From Psychrobacter sp. JCM 18902 (GTDB taxonomy: Bacteria > Pseudomonadota > Gammaproteobacteria > Pseudomonadales > Moraxellaceae): a stretch of 64,000 nt of DNA. Positions 9,903 through 18,253 of the stretch are shown in pieces. Under the pieces are notes generated by a model. It was not told the DNA's origin. It saw only the letters and a list, made by a program, of their open reading frames with translations, and did no database searches. The stretch spans positions 1,612,001 through 1,676,000 of the forward strand of contig NZ_CAJHBK010000001.1 of NCBI RefSeq assembly GCF_904846615.1, given 5' to 3'. A program made the position numbers and the translations under genes. Every line of letters starts with the position of its first letter. The stretch's first letter is position 1.

Positions 9903-11279
9903 ATGAAAAAATGGCCACTGATTATAATAATAGCAGCCATCATCGGGCTGGTGGTTGCCTTTATTATTGGGCAATTACTGCCAAATATGCGCACCAGCAG
10001 TAACGATATCGAGGTCAATATCACTGATCCTGCTCTCATCAAGCAGGGCGAATATATCGCGCGCACTGCTGACTGTGTCGCGTGTCATACCACGCTCGAT
10101 GGCGAGACTTATGCAGGCGGTCTGCCTATGCTAACGCCACTTGGGGCAATTTACTCGACCAATATCACACCCGATAAAGAAACTGGCATCGGCAACTATA
10201 GTTTCGCCGACTTTAAAAATGCCGTTAAGCATGGGGTACGCAGTGATAATAAAGCCTTATATCCTGCTATGCCGTACCCCTCTTACCAGCTCATGCCAGA
10301 CGAAGACTTAGCCGCGATGTACGCTTTCTTTATGTCCGATGTCAAAGCCGTCAAACAAGCCAATCTAAAAAGCGAGCTACCTCCGATAGCAAACTGGCGC
10401 TGGCCCTTGGCATACTGGCAGGTCTTATTTGATCGCAAGCGTGACTTTGTCCCTGAGACAGACGACGCACTATTGACTCGTGGTCAATACTTAGTCGAAG
10501 GTCCTGGGCACTGCGGCTCTTGTCATACTGGGCGCGGTATTGGCTTTCAAGAAATCGCTCTAAGTAATGCAGATTCTAACAAGTATTTGAGCGGTGCCAT
10601 CATCGATGGTTGGCGCGCCAAAAGTATCCGCGGTGAGCATCGCGGACTTGGCACTTGGACGGTTGCAGAATTAAATGACTTCTTTAAAACTGGTCGTACT
10701 GATACCACTGCTGCCTTTGGTGCCATGGCCGAAGTGGTTGAGCATAGCACCCAGTATATGACCGACTACGACATCAACGCCATGTCATCTTATCTAAAAA
10801 CATTAACGCCAGCACCAAACAAAGAAGCCACACTGCCTGCGAAAAAAGACCTCACTACGCAAAAACTGCTAGATGGCGACTATGATTCGCGCGGTTCGAT
10901 TTTGTACGCCGAATATTGCCAAATTTGTCACCGTGTCGATGGTAAAGGAGTCGCGCGTATTTTCCCAGCGCTTGATGGCAATAGTGCGGTTTATTCTAAC
11001 AATGCCGATTCGGTACTACAGATTACCTTGAGCGGTGGTCGTATGCCTGAAACTCCACATGACCGTATGGCGTTTACTATGCCTGAATTCAGCAATCTTA
11101 GCGATGCAGATGTGGCAGAAGTGGTCAATTATGTCCGCAATAGCTGGACCAACCAAGCGCCTGAAATCGATGTCGATGATGTGGTAAAAATGCGGGCTTT
11201 CCTCGCCAAAAAACCAAAAACCAGTACGGATATTGCCCCAGACTTAAGTATTGATGCGCAAACAAAAGGAGCAGAATAA
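9903..11279 (+). CDS. Membrane-anchored triheme cytochrome c (TsdB-like electron partner)
   Basis: Periplasm-facing electron carrier, 458 aa. An N-terminal membrane anchor (WPLIIIIAAIIGLVVAFIIG) is followed by three heme c sites: C58-VA-CH, C204-GS-CH and C339-QI-CH, matching the triheme subunits of alcohol/gluconate dehydrogenases in overall plan. The frame is open from an ATG at 9888, but the GGAGGG motif lies inside that extension and points to ATG 9903. The stop overlaps the start of tsdA (TAATG), so the two are translationally coupled. The likely task is moving electrons between TsdA and the respiratory chain. TsdB proteins described elsewhere are diheme, so a triheme partner is a variant. 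Confidence 0.85.
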   Translation: MKKWPLIIIIAAIIGLVVAFIIGQLLPNMRTSSNDIEVNITDPALIKQGEYIARTADCVACHTTLDGETYAGGLPMLTPLGAIYSTNITPDKETGIGNYSFADFKNAVKHGVRSDNKALYPAMPYPSYQLMPDEDLAAMYAFFMSDVKAVKQANLKSELPPIANWRWPLAYWQVLFDRKRDFVPETDDALLTRGQYLVEGPGHCGSCHTGRGIGFQEIALSNADSNKYLSGAIIDGWRAKSIRGEHRGLGTWTVAELNDFFKTGRTDTTAAFGAMAEVVEHSTQYMTDYDINAMSSYLKTLTPAPNKEATLPAKKDLTTQKLLDGDYDSRGSILYAEYCQICHRVDGKGVARIFPALDGNSAVYSNNADSVLQITLSGGRMPETPHDRMAFTMPEFSNLSDADVAEVVNYVRNSWTNQAPEIDVDDVVKMRAFLAKKPKTSTDIAPDLSIDAQTKGAE

Positions 11280-12247
11280 TGAAAAAATCTCCACTCAACT
11301 TGCCTACTATTGCTAGCGTTGTCTCTCAAAAAATGCCCATGGGCAAATTAACTACTGCTATCCTTACTGCTTCAGCGTTTAGTGTCGCCGCTATCAGTAG
11401 TGGTTGCTCGCAGCCCGAGCCTATCGAACAGAATGCGCCTGAGTACGGCTTAGTCACTGCTGATGATGCCAACGAAGATATCGGCACTTATGTGCTGCCG
11501 CAAGATACGGCTATCTTGGATGAACCAAATGCTGATGAGATATTTTATGGTAAACGCTTATTAAACGAAACCAAGCGCTTACTGCCAGAGCATGTGGGCG
11601 CGCAAATGAACTGTAACAGCTGCCATATTTCACAAGGTAAAATTCCACTGGGTGATCCGTACATCAATAGTTATAATTTCTATCCGCGCGTGATGCCACG
11701 ATCTGGTAAGGAAGTTGATTTAACCAAGCGCATTAATGGCTGCTTCCAGCGCTCAATGAATGGCAAACCGTTGAAACCTGAATCCCCTGAAATGCTGGCA
11801 ATGTTGGCTTATATGAAGTGGCTGTCGCAAAATACCCCAAAAGAGCAAAAGGTCGATATCCAAAATGCAGGTAAAGTGGATGAATCATTAACCCCAGACC
11901 CTGTCCGCGGCGAACAAATTTATAAAGCTCAATGTGCAACTTGTCATGGTGATAATGGCGAAGGCATCAAAGACAGTCGCGGCGATATCGTGTTCCCGCC
12001 ATTATGGGGCGATGAATCCTTTAACATCGGTGCTGGTATGGCACGTACTTACAAGGCGGCGGCCTTTGTAAAATACAACATGCCGATGGGTATTCAGACC
12101 AAAGGCTTATGGGGTCACGGAAATGTGCTGAGCGATCAAGATGCCGTCGATGTGGCGCACTTCTTTACTCATCAGCCGCGCCCTGACTTTGCTGGTAAGG
12201 TCAATGATTGGCCAAATGGTAAAAAACCTAAAGACGCGCGTTACTGA
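11279..12247 (+). CDS. tsdA: Thiosulfate dehydrogenase / tetrathionate reductase, diheme cytochrome c
   Basis: Oxidises two thiosulfate to tetrathionate in the periplasm, or the reverse. 322 aa with a signal segment ending near ISSGC (weak lipobox). Heme 1 is C112-NS-CH and heme 2 is C219-AT-CH. The stretch RINGCFQRSMNGKPL carries Cys155, which fits the unusual Cys axial ligand of heme 1 in TsdA, 39 residues after the heme His. Candidate heme 2 ligands sit in FVKYNMP (Lys265, Met268). SPEMLAMLAYMKWLS is also a TsdA hallmark. The start overlaps the stop of the triheme cytochrome by one base. A strong terminator follows. Confidence 0.93.
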   Translation: MKKSPLNLPTIASVVSQKMPMGKLTTAILTASAFSVAAISSGCSQPEPIEQNAPEYGLVTADDANEDIGTYVLPQDTAILDEPNADEIFYGKRLLNETKRLLPEHVGAQMNCNSCHISQGKIPLGDPYINSYNFYPRVMPRSGKEVDLTKRINGCFQRSMNGKPLKPESPEMLAMLAYMKWLSQNTPKEQKVDIQNAGKVDESLTPDPVRGEQIYKAQCATCHGDNGEGIKDSRGDIVFPPLWGDESFNIGAGMARTYKAAAFVKYNMPMGIQTKGLWGHGNVLSDQDAVDVAHFFTHQPRPDFAGKVNDWPNGKKPKDARY

Positions 12248-12270
12248 TATATTAAGAAGACGGTATTTAT

Positions 12271-12313
12271 AAAGACTTCACTTAAGAGGACTTCACTTAA
12301 GAGGACTTTACTT
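12271..12313. repeat. Three tandem 15-base repeats after tsdA
   Basis: AAGAGGACTTCACTT (12284-12298) is repeated with one change at 12299-12313 and preceded by a 13-base partial copy at 12271-12283. They lie between the tsdA stop and its terminator. No function is evident; slippage is the simplest origin. Confidence 0.75.
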
Positions 12314-12329
12314 AAGCAAACATCATTCT

Positions 12330-12400
12330 ATGCTCGCTTGTGAGCGAGCATAGACACGATAAACCTTTAAGAAAATACATTTTTCTTAAAGGTTTTTTTG
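12330..12400 (+). terminator. Double hairpin terminator of the tsd operon
   Basis: A perfect 9-bp hairpin (ATGCTCGCT-TGTG-AGCGAGCAT, 12330-12351) is followed by a long one with arms AAACCTTTAAGAAAA and TTTTTCTTAAAGGTTT, then a T-run (12361-12400). The second is a textbook intrinsic terminator. Confidence 0.9.
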
Positions 12401-12495
12401 TTATCTATAGTTAATGCTTCTACAAACTTCTCGCTCGTCACTATATAGTTGCTGTATATCAAAGTTCGCTACCGCCATTTACTATGAGGTCTGTC

Positions 12496-14868
12496 ATGCG
12501 CAAAATTCCTGTCTACTCCCACCCTGCTGCCGGTTGGCCTGCGCTGATTTCCTCTACTCGTAAATTGATGGATTATCAGACTTTTTTACGTGGTGGTTTG
12601 AGTGTGTTAAAAAGCAATCAGCCCAAAGGCGGGTTTGATTGTCCAGGTTGCGCTTGGCCAGATCATAAGTCACATAAAGCCATTGATGTCTGTGAAAACG
12701 GCATCAAAGTCATCGCCAGTGAGACCATGACAAAAAAAGCCGATGCGCAGTTTTTTGCGCGACATAGCGTCACCGAGTTACAAGGCTGGTCGGGCTATGA
12801 GCTTGAGCATAGTGGTCGTTTATCAGAGCCTGTATATTATGATGCCGCGCAAGACCGCTATCTACCGATCTCTTGGGAAGCCGCTTATACATGTATCGCT
12901 GAGCAATTAGGACAGCTTGATTCGCCAGATCAGGCGCTATTTTATACCTCAGGGCGTGTGACCAACGAGCCCGCCTTTATGTATCAGCTGTTTGTGCGCT
13001 GTTTTGGCACCAATAATTTACCAGATTGCTCCAATATGTGTCACGAACCAACGTCGGTAATGCTCGGTAGACAGTTGGGTATTGGCAAAGCGACCGTGAA
13101 ATTGGAAGACTTTGAGCAAGCCAAACTGATATTGATGTTTGGACAAAATCCTGCGACCAATCATCCGCGCATGCTTGAAATGCTTGCTCATGCTCACGAG
13201 CAAGGCTGTCGAATCCTCTCAATCAACCCTATGCGCGAACAAGGCTTACGTAAATTTAGAAATCCGCAAAAGCCCACGCATATGGCGGCAGGTCAAAATG
13301 ATGAGATGGTCGATGAGGTCATTCAAATTCAGATCGGCGGCGATGCAGCGCTCTTAACCGGTATCGCTAAGTGGCTGACTAAAAACAATAAAATCGATCA
13401 AAGCTTTATCGATGAGCATACCTCAGGATATGAGGCACTCGACGCGTGGCTGCGCCAACAATCATGGCCGGATGTGGAACGTGGGTCTGGTATCAGTAAA
13501 GAGGAAATCATTAATATAGCAAAACTGGTAGCGGCGAGTCCTGCGACCATTTGCACGTGGGGCATGGGCATCACTCAGCACGTCCAAGGCGATGACAATG
13601 TAGCGATGATTACCAACCTATTATTATTAATGGGGATGATTGGTATTGATGGCGCAGGCGCGTCTCCTGTTCGTGGTCACTCTAACGTACAGGGCGACCG
13701 TACCATGGGCATCCATGAGCGCCCTGCACAAAAGCTACTAGACAGCCTTGAGCGTGTGTTTGAACGTCCGATGCCGCAAGAAAATGGCTTTGATGTGGTC
13801 TCTGGTGCGAAAGCATTGATTACCGGTAAGCTTAAGGTCTTTATGAGTATGGGCGGTAATTATGCCGTGGCAGCACCTGATACCAGTGCAATTCAGCAAG
13901 CTTTAACCACCACTCAGCTCAATATTTTTGTCGGTACTAAACTTAATGAAACTATGCTGTATCCGGGCGCGAACAATCTTATTCTGCCTTGCTTAGGTCG
14001 TACCGAACGTATTATCACTGCCAAAGGTGAGCAATTTGCCACTATCGAAGATTCCATGTGTCAGATTGTACCCACTCGAGGCAACCTGAAACCCGTCAGC
14101 GATACGTTGAAATCTGAAGCACAAATTGTGGCAGATATCGCCACTCATGTGCTTGGTGCTGATTCATCCATTCCTTGGCAAGCAATGAGTGAAGACTTTG
14201 ACATCGTTCGTGATTATATCGCCCAAGCGATTGACGGTTTTGAAGACTTTAATCAGCGTATTCGCGAAACCGAGCGTGGCTTTCATTTGTACCATTCTGC
14301 GCGTCATCGTGTATGGAATACTGATAGTGGCAAAGCGCAATTTGAAGTACCACAATACCCTATCACCTACATTGCAGCACAAATGGCAGAGACCTCCTTA
14401 GCCTTTCACCATGACAAAAAACCCGCTGATAATATTAATAGTGCGCCAAACAATGAACAAAAAATTTGGCAATTGACCAGTGTCCGTAGCCATGACCAAT
14501 TTAATACCATGATTTTCGGATTTGAAGATCGCTATCGCCAAACCAATCGCCGTGATGTGTTGTTTATGCACCCAGATGAAATGACTCGTTTGGGTTGGCA
14601 AGCAGGTGACCGAGTAATGGTATCCCGTCATACCACCTCAAATGATTCAAATAACACAGACGATACCGTTCAGCCACGCACGCTAGGGCCGTTAGTATTG
14701 ACTGATATGGATATCGCCGCTAACGCTGTCGCAACTTATTATCCTGAATGTAATGATTTATTTGATTTAGACACGCATGCACCAGACTCTCACATACCAG
14801 CGTATAAATCGACGACCGTTGTTTTGCAACGCGTTGAGGCAAATGCTGGTACGACCGATCACGCATAG
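12496..14868 (+). CDS. FdhF/YdeP-type molybdopterin oxidoreductase (Fe-S, formate dehydrogenase alpha-like)
   Basis: Cytoplasmic Mo-bisMGD enzyme of the YdeP/Fdhalpha-like family, 790 aa. The N-terminus carries cysteines 49, 52 and 66 (CPGC, VCENG) for an Fe-S cluster. In NMCHEP, Cys182 takes the place that selenocysteine holds in E. coli FdhF (compare RVUHGP), so a Cys-ligated Mo is predicted. GMGITQHVQGDDNV and PVRGHSNVQGDRTMGI match the cofactor-binding core. The frame opens at ATG 12484, but GAGG at 12486-12489 lies 6 bases before the ATG at 12496, which is preferred. fdhD follows 85 bases later. Substrate is unproven: relatives are linked to acid resistance and formate oxidation. Confidence 0.88.
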   Translation: MRKIPVYSHPAAGWPALISSTRKLMDYQTFLRGGLSVLKSNQPKGGFDCPGCAWPDHKSHKAIDVCENGIKVIASETMTKKADAQFFARHSVTELQGWSGYELEHSGRLSEPVYYDAAQDRYLPISWEAAYTCIAEQLGQLDSPDQALFYTSGRVTNEPAFMYQLFVRCFGTNNLPDCSNMCHEPTSVMLGRQLGIGKATVKLEDFEQAKLILMFGQNPATNHPRMLEMLAHAHEQGCRILSINPMREQGLRKFRNPQKPTHMAAGQNDEMVDEVIQIQIGGDAALLTGIAKWLTKNNKIDQSFIDEHTSGYEALDAWLRQQSWPDVERGSGISKEEIINIAKLVAASPATICTWGMGITQHVQGDDNVAMITNLLLLMGMIGIDGAGASPVRGHSNVQGDRTMGIHERPAQKLLDSLERVFERPMPQENGFDVVSGAKALITGKLKVFMSMGGNYAVAAPDTSAIQQALTTTQLNIFVGTKLNETMLYPGANNLILPCLGRTERIITAKGEQFATIEDSMCQIVPTRGNLKPVSDTLKSEAQIVADIATHVLGADSSIPWQAMSEDFDIVRDYIAQAIDGFEDFNQRIRETERGFHLYHSARHRVWNTDSGKAQFEVPQYPITYIAAQMAETSLAFHHDKKPADNINSAPNNEQKIWQLTSVRSHDQFNTMIFGFEDRYRQTNRRDVLFMHPDEMTRLGWQAGDRVMVSRHTTSNDSNNTDDTVQPRTLGPLVLTDMDIAANAVATYYPECNDLFDLDTHAPDSHIPAYKSTTVVLQRVEANAGTTDHA

Positions 14869-14953
14869 TCAGCAACGGGCGAATCATTGAATGATGCATA
14901 TATTTAAAAGAGATGATAACTTTGGCAATGACCATACGATATAACGAGGTATT

Positions 14954-16051
14954 ATGATTGCCCAAAGTGATACTGAAACTGACGCAAAATATAGCGATAT
15001 TTTTTCGGTAAACACCCTAACAAATAAGACATCAGAAACTCTAAAGTCATCTGCAACGCCGCTTGCACGTAATCATTGGGCGCAAAAGCATCATTATCCG
15101 ACAGATAAATATAACCCTAACAACATTATTGAGACCCGTGTTGCTAAGACTAATATTGCACAGACCCATATGCAGCAAATCAGTATCGATTGCCAATCAG
15201 CGAGCTTAGCAGTGGAAGCTGCGGTTGCTATCGTTATCAATGGTATTCACTATGCGGTATTGATGGCAAGCCCTCACCAGTTAGAGTATTTAGCCGTCGG
15301 ATTTTTGTTTAGCGAAGGCTTAATTCAACATAGCCATGAGCTGCTTGATTGGGAAGTTACCCAACTGAATGATATCGAAAATTATCAACAATTCACGCAA
15401 GACTCATTTATGCAGGACTCGTTTATAAAGGATTCTACGAATGAAAGTTTTGAATCTGCAGCATTTGAACAAAGCTTATCGTCACTGCAAGATTATGACA
15501 TTTATGTGGTGGAGCTAGTACTAAACCAGCGTTGCCATCAGCGTATCCAAGCGCAAAAACGTCAGCTAGCAGGGCGTACAGGTTGTGGCATGTGCGGCAT
15601 CACAGGGCTAACACAAGCACTGCCTGACTTGAGTATCTATCGTCAAAACAGACAAAAGATAGATACACCAAGTCTTGACTGTCTATTAGCAATACGCCAG
15701 CAAGTCGATGCCATGCAGCATACGCACCAATTGACCGGTGCCGTACACGCCGCTGCGACGATGTATAATCAGCAGCTATACCTATTCGAAGATGTAGGGC
15801 GCCATAATGCGCTTGATAAGCTGATCGGTTGGCAACTGCGCAATAAAGTAGAGATTAGCTGCGTCCTTATGACCTCACGCCTATCGATTGAGCTGGTACA
15901 AAAATCCATTCGTGGGCGCATCCCTTGGCTAATCGGTATGTCTGCACCTACCAGTACCGCAGTGCGTGTCGCTGAGCGTTATGGCTTAGGATTAGCAGGT
16001 TTTTTGCGTGATAACAGAGTCACTTACTATTCAAATTATTCAGACCTATAA
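14954..16051 (+). CDS. fdhD: Formate dehydrogenase accessory sulfurtransferase FdhD
   Basis: Transfers sulfur from IscS to the molybdenum cofactor, needed for activity of FdhF-type enzymes such as the one encoded just upstream. 365 aa, with the sulfur-carrying GCGMCG motif (about residue 212) and the conserved GAVHAA and FEDVGRHNALDK stretches. The first 75 or so residues are not part of the family core and look low-complexity, making the protein about 90 aa longer than usual; an internal Gln/Asp/Phe-rich loop at about 140-180 also adds length. ACGAGG about 5 bases before ATG 14954 supports the start. Confidence 0.93.
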   Translation: MIAQSDTETDAKYSDIFSVNTLTNKTSETLKSSATPLARNHWAQKHHYPTDKYNPNNIIETRVAKTNIAQTHMQQISIDCQSASLAVEAAVAIVINGIHYAVLMASPHQLEYLAVGFLFSEGLIQHSHELLDWEVTQLNDIENYQQFTQDSFMQDSFIKDSTNESFESAAFEQSLSSLQDYDIYVVELVLNQRCHQRIQAQKRQLAGRTGCGMCGITGLTQALPDLSIYRQNRQKIDTPSLDCLLAIRQQVDAMQHTHQLTGAVHAAATMYNQQLYLFEDVGRHNALDKLIGWQLRNKVEISCVLMTSRLSIELVQKSIRGRIPWLIGMSAPTSTAVRVAERYGLGLAGFLRDNRVTYYSNYSDL

Positions 16052-16408
16052 AGTTTTATGCTCGACTTTCTCATTAAGCGCACTTATTCACAAACTCTCA
16101 TTTGCAGCGCTTTAATGACAGACATATAACCCTGATTTTTCGATTATAAATTGTCTCCTTTTTAGCTCAATCGAAGCCTTTTTAAAACACTATCTATTTC
16201 CTATCTCGTTTTATCAAACACACAACGAAATAATGAAGATATTATTTCGTACATTATATTCGATGGTTATGATGTTTTTTGACGAACCATCTCTGATTTT
16301 TAAGCTTGATAATGGCTTAATTTGACCTCCTAATACTTTGAATAGCCATTAATTTATGGTCAAATAAGGAGAATTGAGTAGATAATTCGCATTTAGCGAA
16401 AAAATAAC
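16052..16408. other. Gene-free AT-rich gap before the tRNA genes
   Basis: No ORF with a plausible start is visible. Two inverted repeats stand out: CGAAATAAT with ATTATTTCG (about 16225-16249) and GATGGTT with AACCATC (about 16262-16291). They may mark the end of the fdhD transcript, though neither is followed by a convincing T-run. Confidence 0.4.
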
Positions 16409-16436
16409 TTGTAATTTAAATTATATTTGCTAATAT
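16409..16436 (+). promoter_or_regulatory. Sigma-70 promoter for tRNA-Cys
   Basis: TTGTAA (16409-16414), a 16-base spacer and TAATAT (16431-16436) lie 15 bases before the mature tRNA 5' end. Confidence 0.6.
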
Positions 16437-16450
16437 AGGCGTCCTTGATT

Positions 16451-16524
16451 GGCTGGGTGGCAGAGTGGTCATGCAGCGGACTGCAACTCCGTTAACGCCG
16501 GTTCGATTCCGACCTCAGCCTCCA
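16451..16524 (+). tRNA. tRNA-Cys (anticodon GCA)
   Basis: Cloverleaf with acceptor GGCTGGG/CTCAGCC, discriminator T, encoded CCA, anticodon loop CTGCAAC giving GCA, and T-loop GTTCGATTC. U73 is the expected tRNA-Cys identity base. Confidence 0.96.
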
Positions 16525-16567
16525 ATTATTTAGGTTAAAATTTTATTCATATTATATTAATTTTAGC

Positions 16568-16595
16568 TTGCTTTATTAATATAAATGCTTATAAT
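16568..16595 (+). promoter_or_regulatory. Sigma-70 promoter for tRNA-Leu
   Basis: TTGCTT (16568-16573), 16-base spacer and a consensus TATAAT (16590-16595) about 50 bases before the tRNA. Confidence 0.6.
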
Positions 16596-16647
16596 AGCGA
16601 CCACTATCTAACAAGTAGAAAGCTTACTTTTAGATTATACAAGTTTT

Positions 16648-16734
16648 GCCCGGGTGGTGAAATTGGTAGACACAAGGGATTTAAAATCCCTCGCTAGTAA
16701 TAGCGTGCCGGTTCAAGTCCGGCTCCGGGTACCA
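16648..16734 (+). tRNA. tRNA-Leu (anticodon TAA)
   Basis: 87 bases with long variable arm (class II), acceptor GCCCGGG/TCCGGGT, discriminator A, encoded CCA; anticodon loop TTTAAAA gives TAA. The T6SS region begins shortly after it, but no integrase and no repeat of the tRNA 3' end was found downstream. Confidence 0.96.
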
Positions 16735-16741
16735 TTATATT

Positions 16742-16772
16742 AAAAGGCTTCCAAGCAATTGGAAGCCTTTTT
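16742..16772 (+). terminator. Terminator after tRNA-Leu
   Basis: Perfect 13-bp stem AAAAGGCTTCCAA/TTGGAAGCCTTTT with a GCAA loop, followed by T-rich sequence. Confidence 0.92.
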
Positions 16773-16912
16773 CTTATTGTGCACTTTATCTTATTAAACT
16801 AAATTTTTTCCACTATTTAGATAATTTACTAGTAATGACCTGCTAGCTTTACTGTTAAACGTCCTTCTCACGTTTAGGGTAATAAGCTATATCAATTGTA
16901 TATAATCAATAG

Positions 16913-18203
16913 TTAGCCACATCCTGTTATCCCATTCTGAAAAGGCAAACCTTGTGTCGTAATAAAAAATAGATAGAACGATCCTAACATGATGAAAAAA
17001 GCAGCCACTCTCATAGTACTTAACGGCCTATTGGTAACACTAGCCAGCGCAAGCATTAATTTGGAATCAGTGAGCATACATAAACACAGCGCCTGCATAA
17101 AGATAGCCTTTAATAACTGCTCATAGATAGTGGCTCCACAGTTTTGTTTAACAAACAGCAGAATCGATATATTGACGATGACTATAGTAAAAAAGGCATG
17201 TTTAACATAATTATTTAGATACGCATTTCCATTGTGCCATTTATAAGCTTTAGGTCGCCTGGCTCTTTTCCTTTTTATATAACTCGTGGTAGGTTGAATA
17301 TTCATCGGATTGGTTTCGTTAAAATACCAAATGGTTTCCCACCTTCCTTTAGTCATGTCTGGCATGATCTCTTCTGCTTGAAAATGTTGCAACTCCTGAC
17401 TGGCAGGTGACCACCAATATCCTGTCTGCGGACAAGGCTGATTTGCCTCACAACGTGAAGATTCCAGTACTACATACTGCCACCACCGCTATCCGCGATA
17501 CGTTCAACAAGCATCCAAGTAACAGGAGCTCTGCCGACAGCGTGTGTCGTATCAGGGTCATAACCGATATTAGCTTCATTTGCTAACATGCCATCCAATA
17601 GCACTTGAGCACTGGCATCTGCTCGATTTGGTACATAAATGCCAGCGACAGGGACGACTTCATCTACCTTAACGCTATATTGTTGGTTGAGACTATAGAT
17701 AGGCCATGATTCAGGCGCATTAAGCGCTCCTCTTGATTCGATGCTGTAATTTTCTATTAAACTGTATAGATACCGTCCAAAATAACTGGTTATTTTCATA
17801 TTAAAAGCACGTAAGCGTGCTTCTCTTTCCCATTTCTCATAATCCAACTGTTGCTGTTCTGGCATCCAGTCGATATCGTAATCCATACTGATAGCCCGAA
17901 AATCACTCTCAACATTACCGCCGTAGCCTATTGCCGCTAGATCCCCTTTTAACAGCTCTCGATAACCGACGTTAAGGTTGTCTAAAGTGCTACGTAGGTT
18001 TGGCAATACCAGCTCGCCCCAGACGATATCAGGTTGTCTATTAATAGGACGCATGCGGTAATTAAAGGGCAATTCATTGACGAATAGCTCCAATGCATAT
18101 TCAGCATATTCGCAAAGGCATCGCGCATCTCTTTAAAGTAAGCGAGTGAACTGTAGCGCTCTAATAGGTAAATCTCTTGCGGTCTTATGATGTAGTTGTT
18201 CAT
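16913..18203 (-). pseudogene. Imm71/Imm72-like T6SS immunity gene, broken by two apparent frameshifts
   Basis: Three minus-strand frames read as one protein of about 430 aa. Piece 1 starts at ATG 18203 (MNNYIIRPQEIYLLERYSSL) and gives KEMRDAFA. Near 18103 the frame must shift by one base to continue as EYAEYALELFVNELPFNY, the 207-residue frame ending at 17470. Near 17470 it must shift again to continue as YVVLESSRCEANQPCPQTG (open before any start codon), leading into a C-terminal part with two or three membrane segments ending at 16913. The order VTWMLVERIADSGGG, then CEANQPCP-TGYWW, then EIMPDM-GRWETIWYF, is as I recall it for Imm71/Imm72-type immunity proteins. Neither shift lies in a homopolymer. 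It may be a true pseudogene or carry sequencing errors. Confidence 0.6.
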
Positions 18204-18253
18204 TTTTAGCGGTTCTCATACTGCTTAATTGACGTTGGCTGATAAGTTTTTAT

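Noticed and set aside
12271..12313. CRISPR-like array
   Set aside because: Only three 15-base units with no spacers; a plain tandem duplication.
16648..16734. tRNA-Leu as integration site of a T6SS island
   Set aside because: No integrase and no duplicated tRNA 3' end near 46.4 kb were seen; adjacency alone is not enough.
17470..18093. The 207-residue frame as a complete gene
   Set aside because: It starts at a TTG without ribosome site, and better N- and C-terminal continuations exist in neighbouring frames; treated as the middle of a broken gene.
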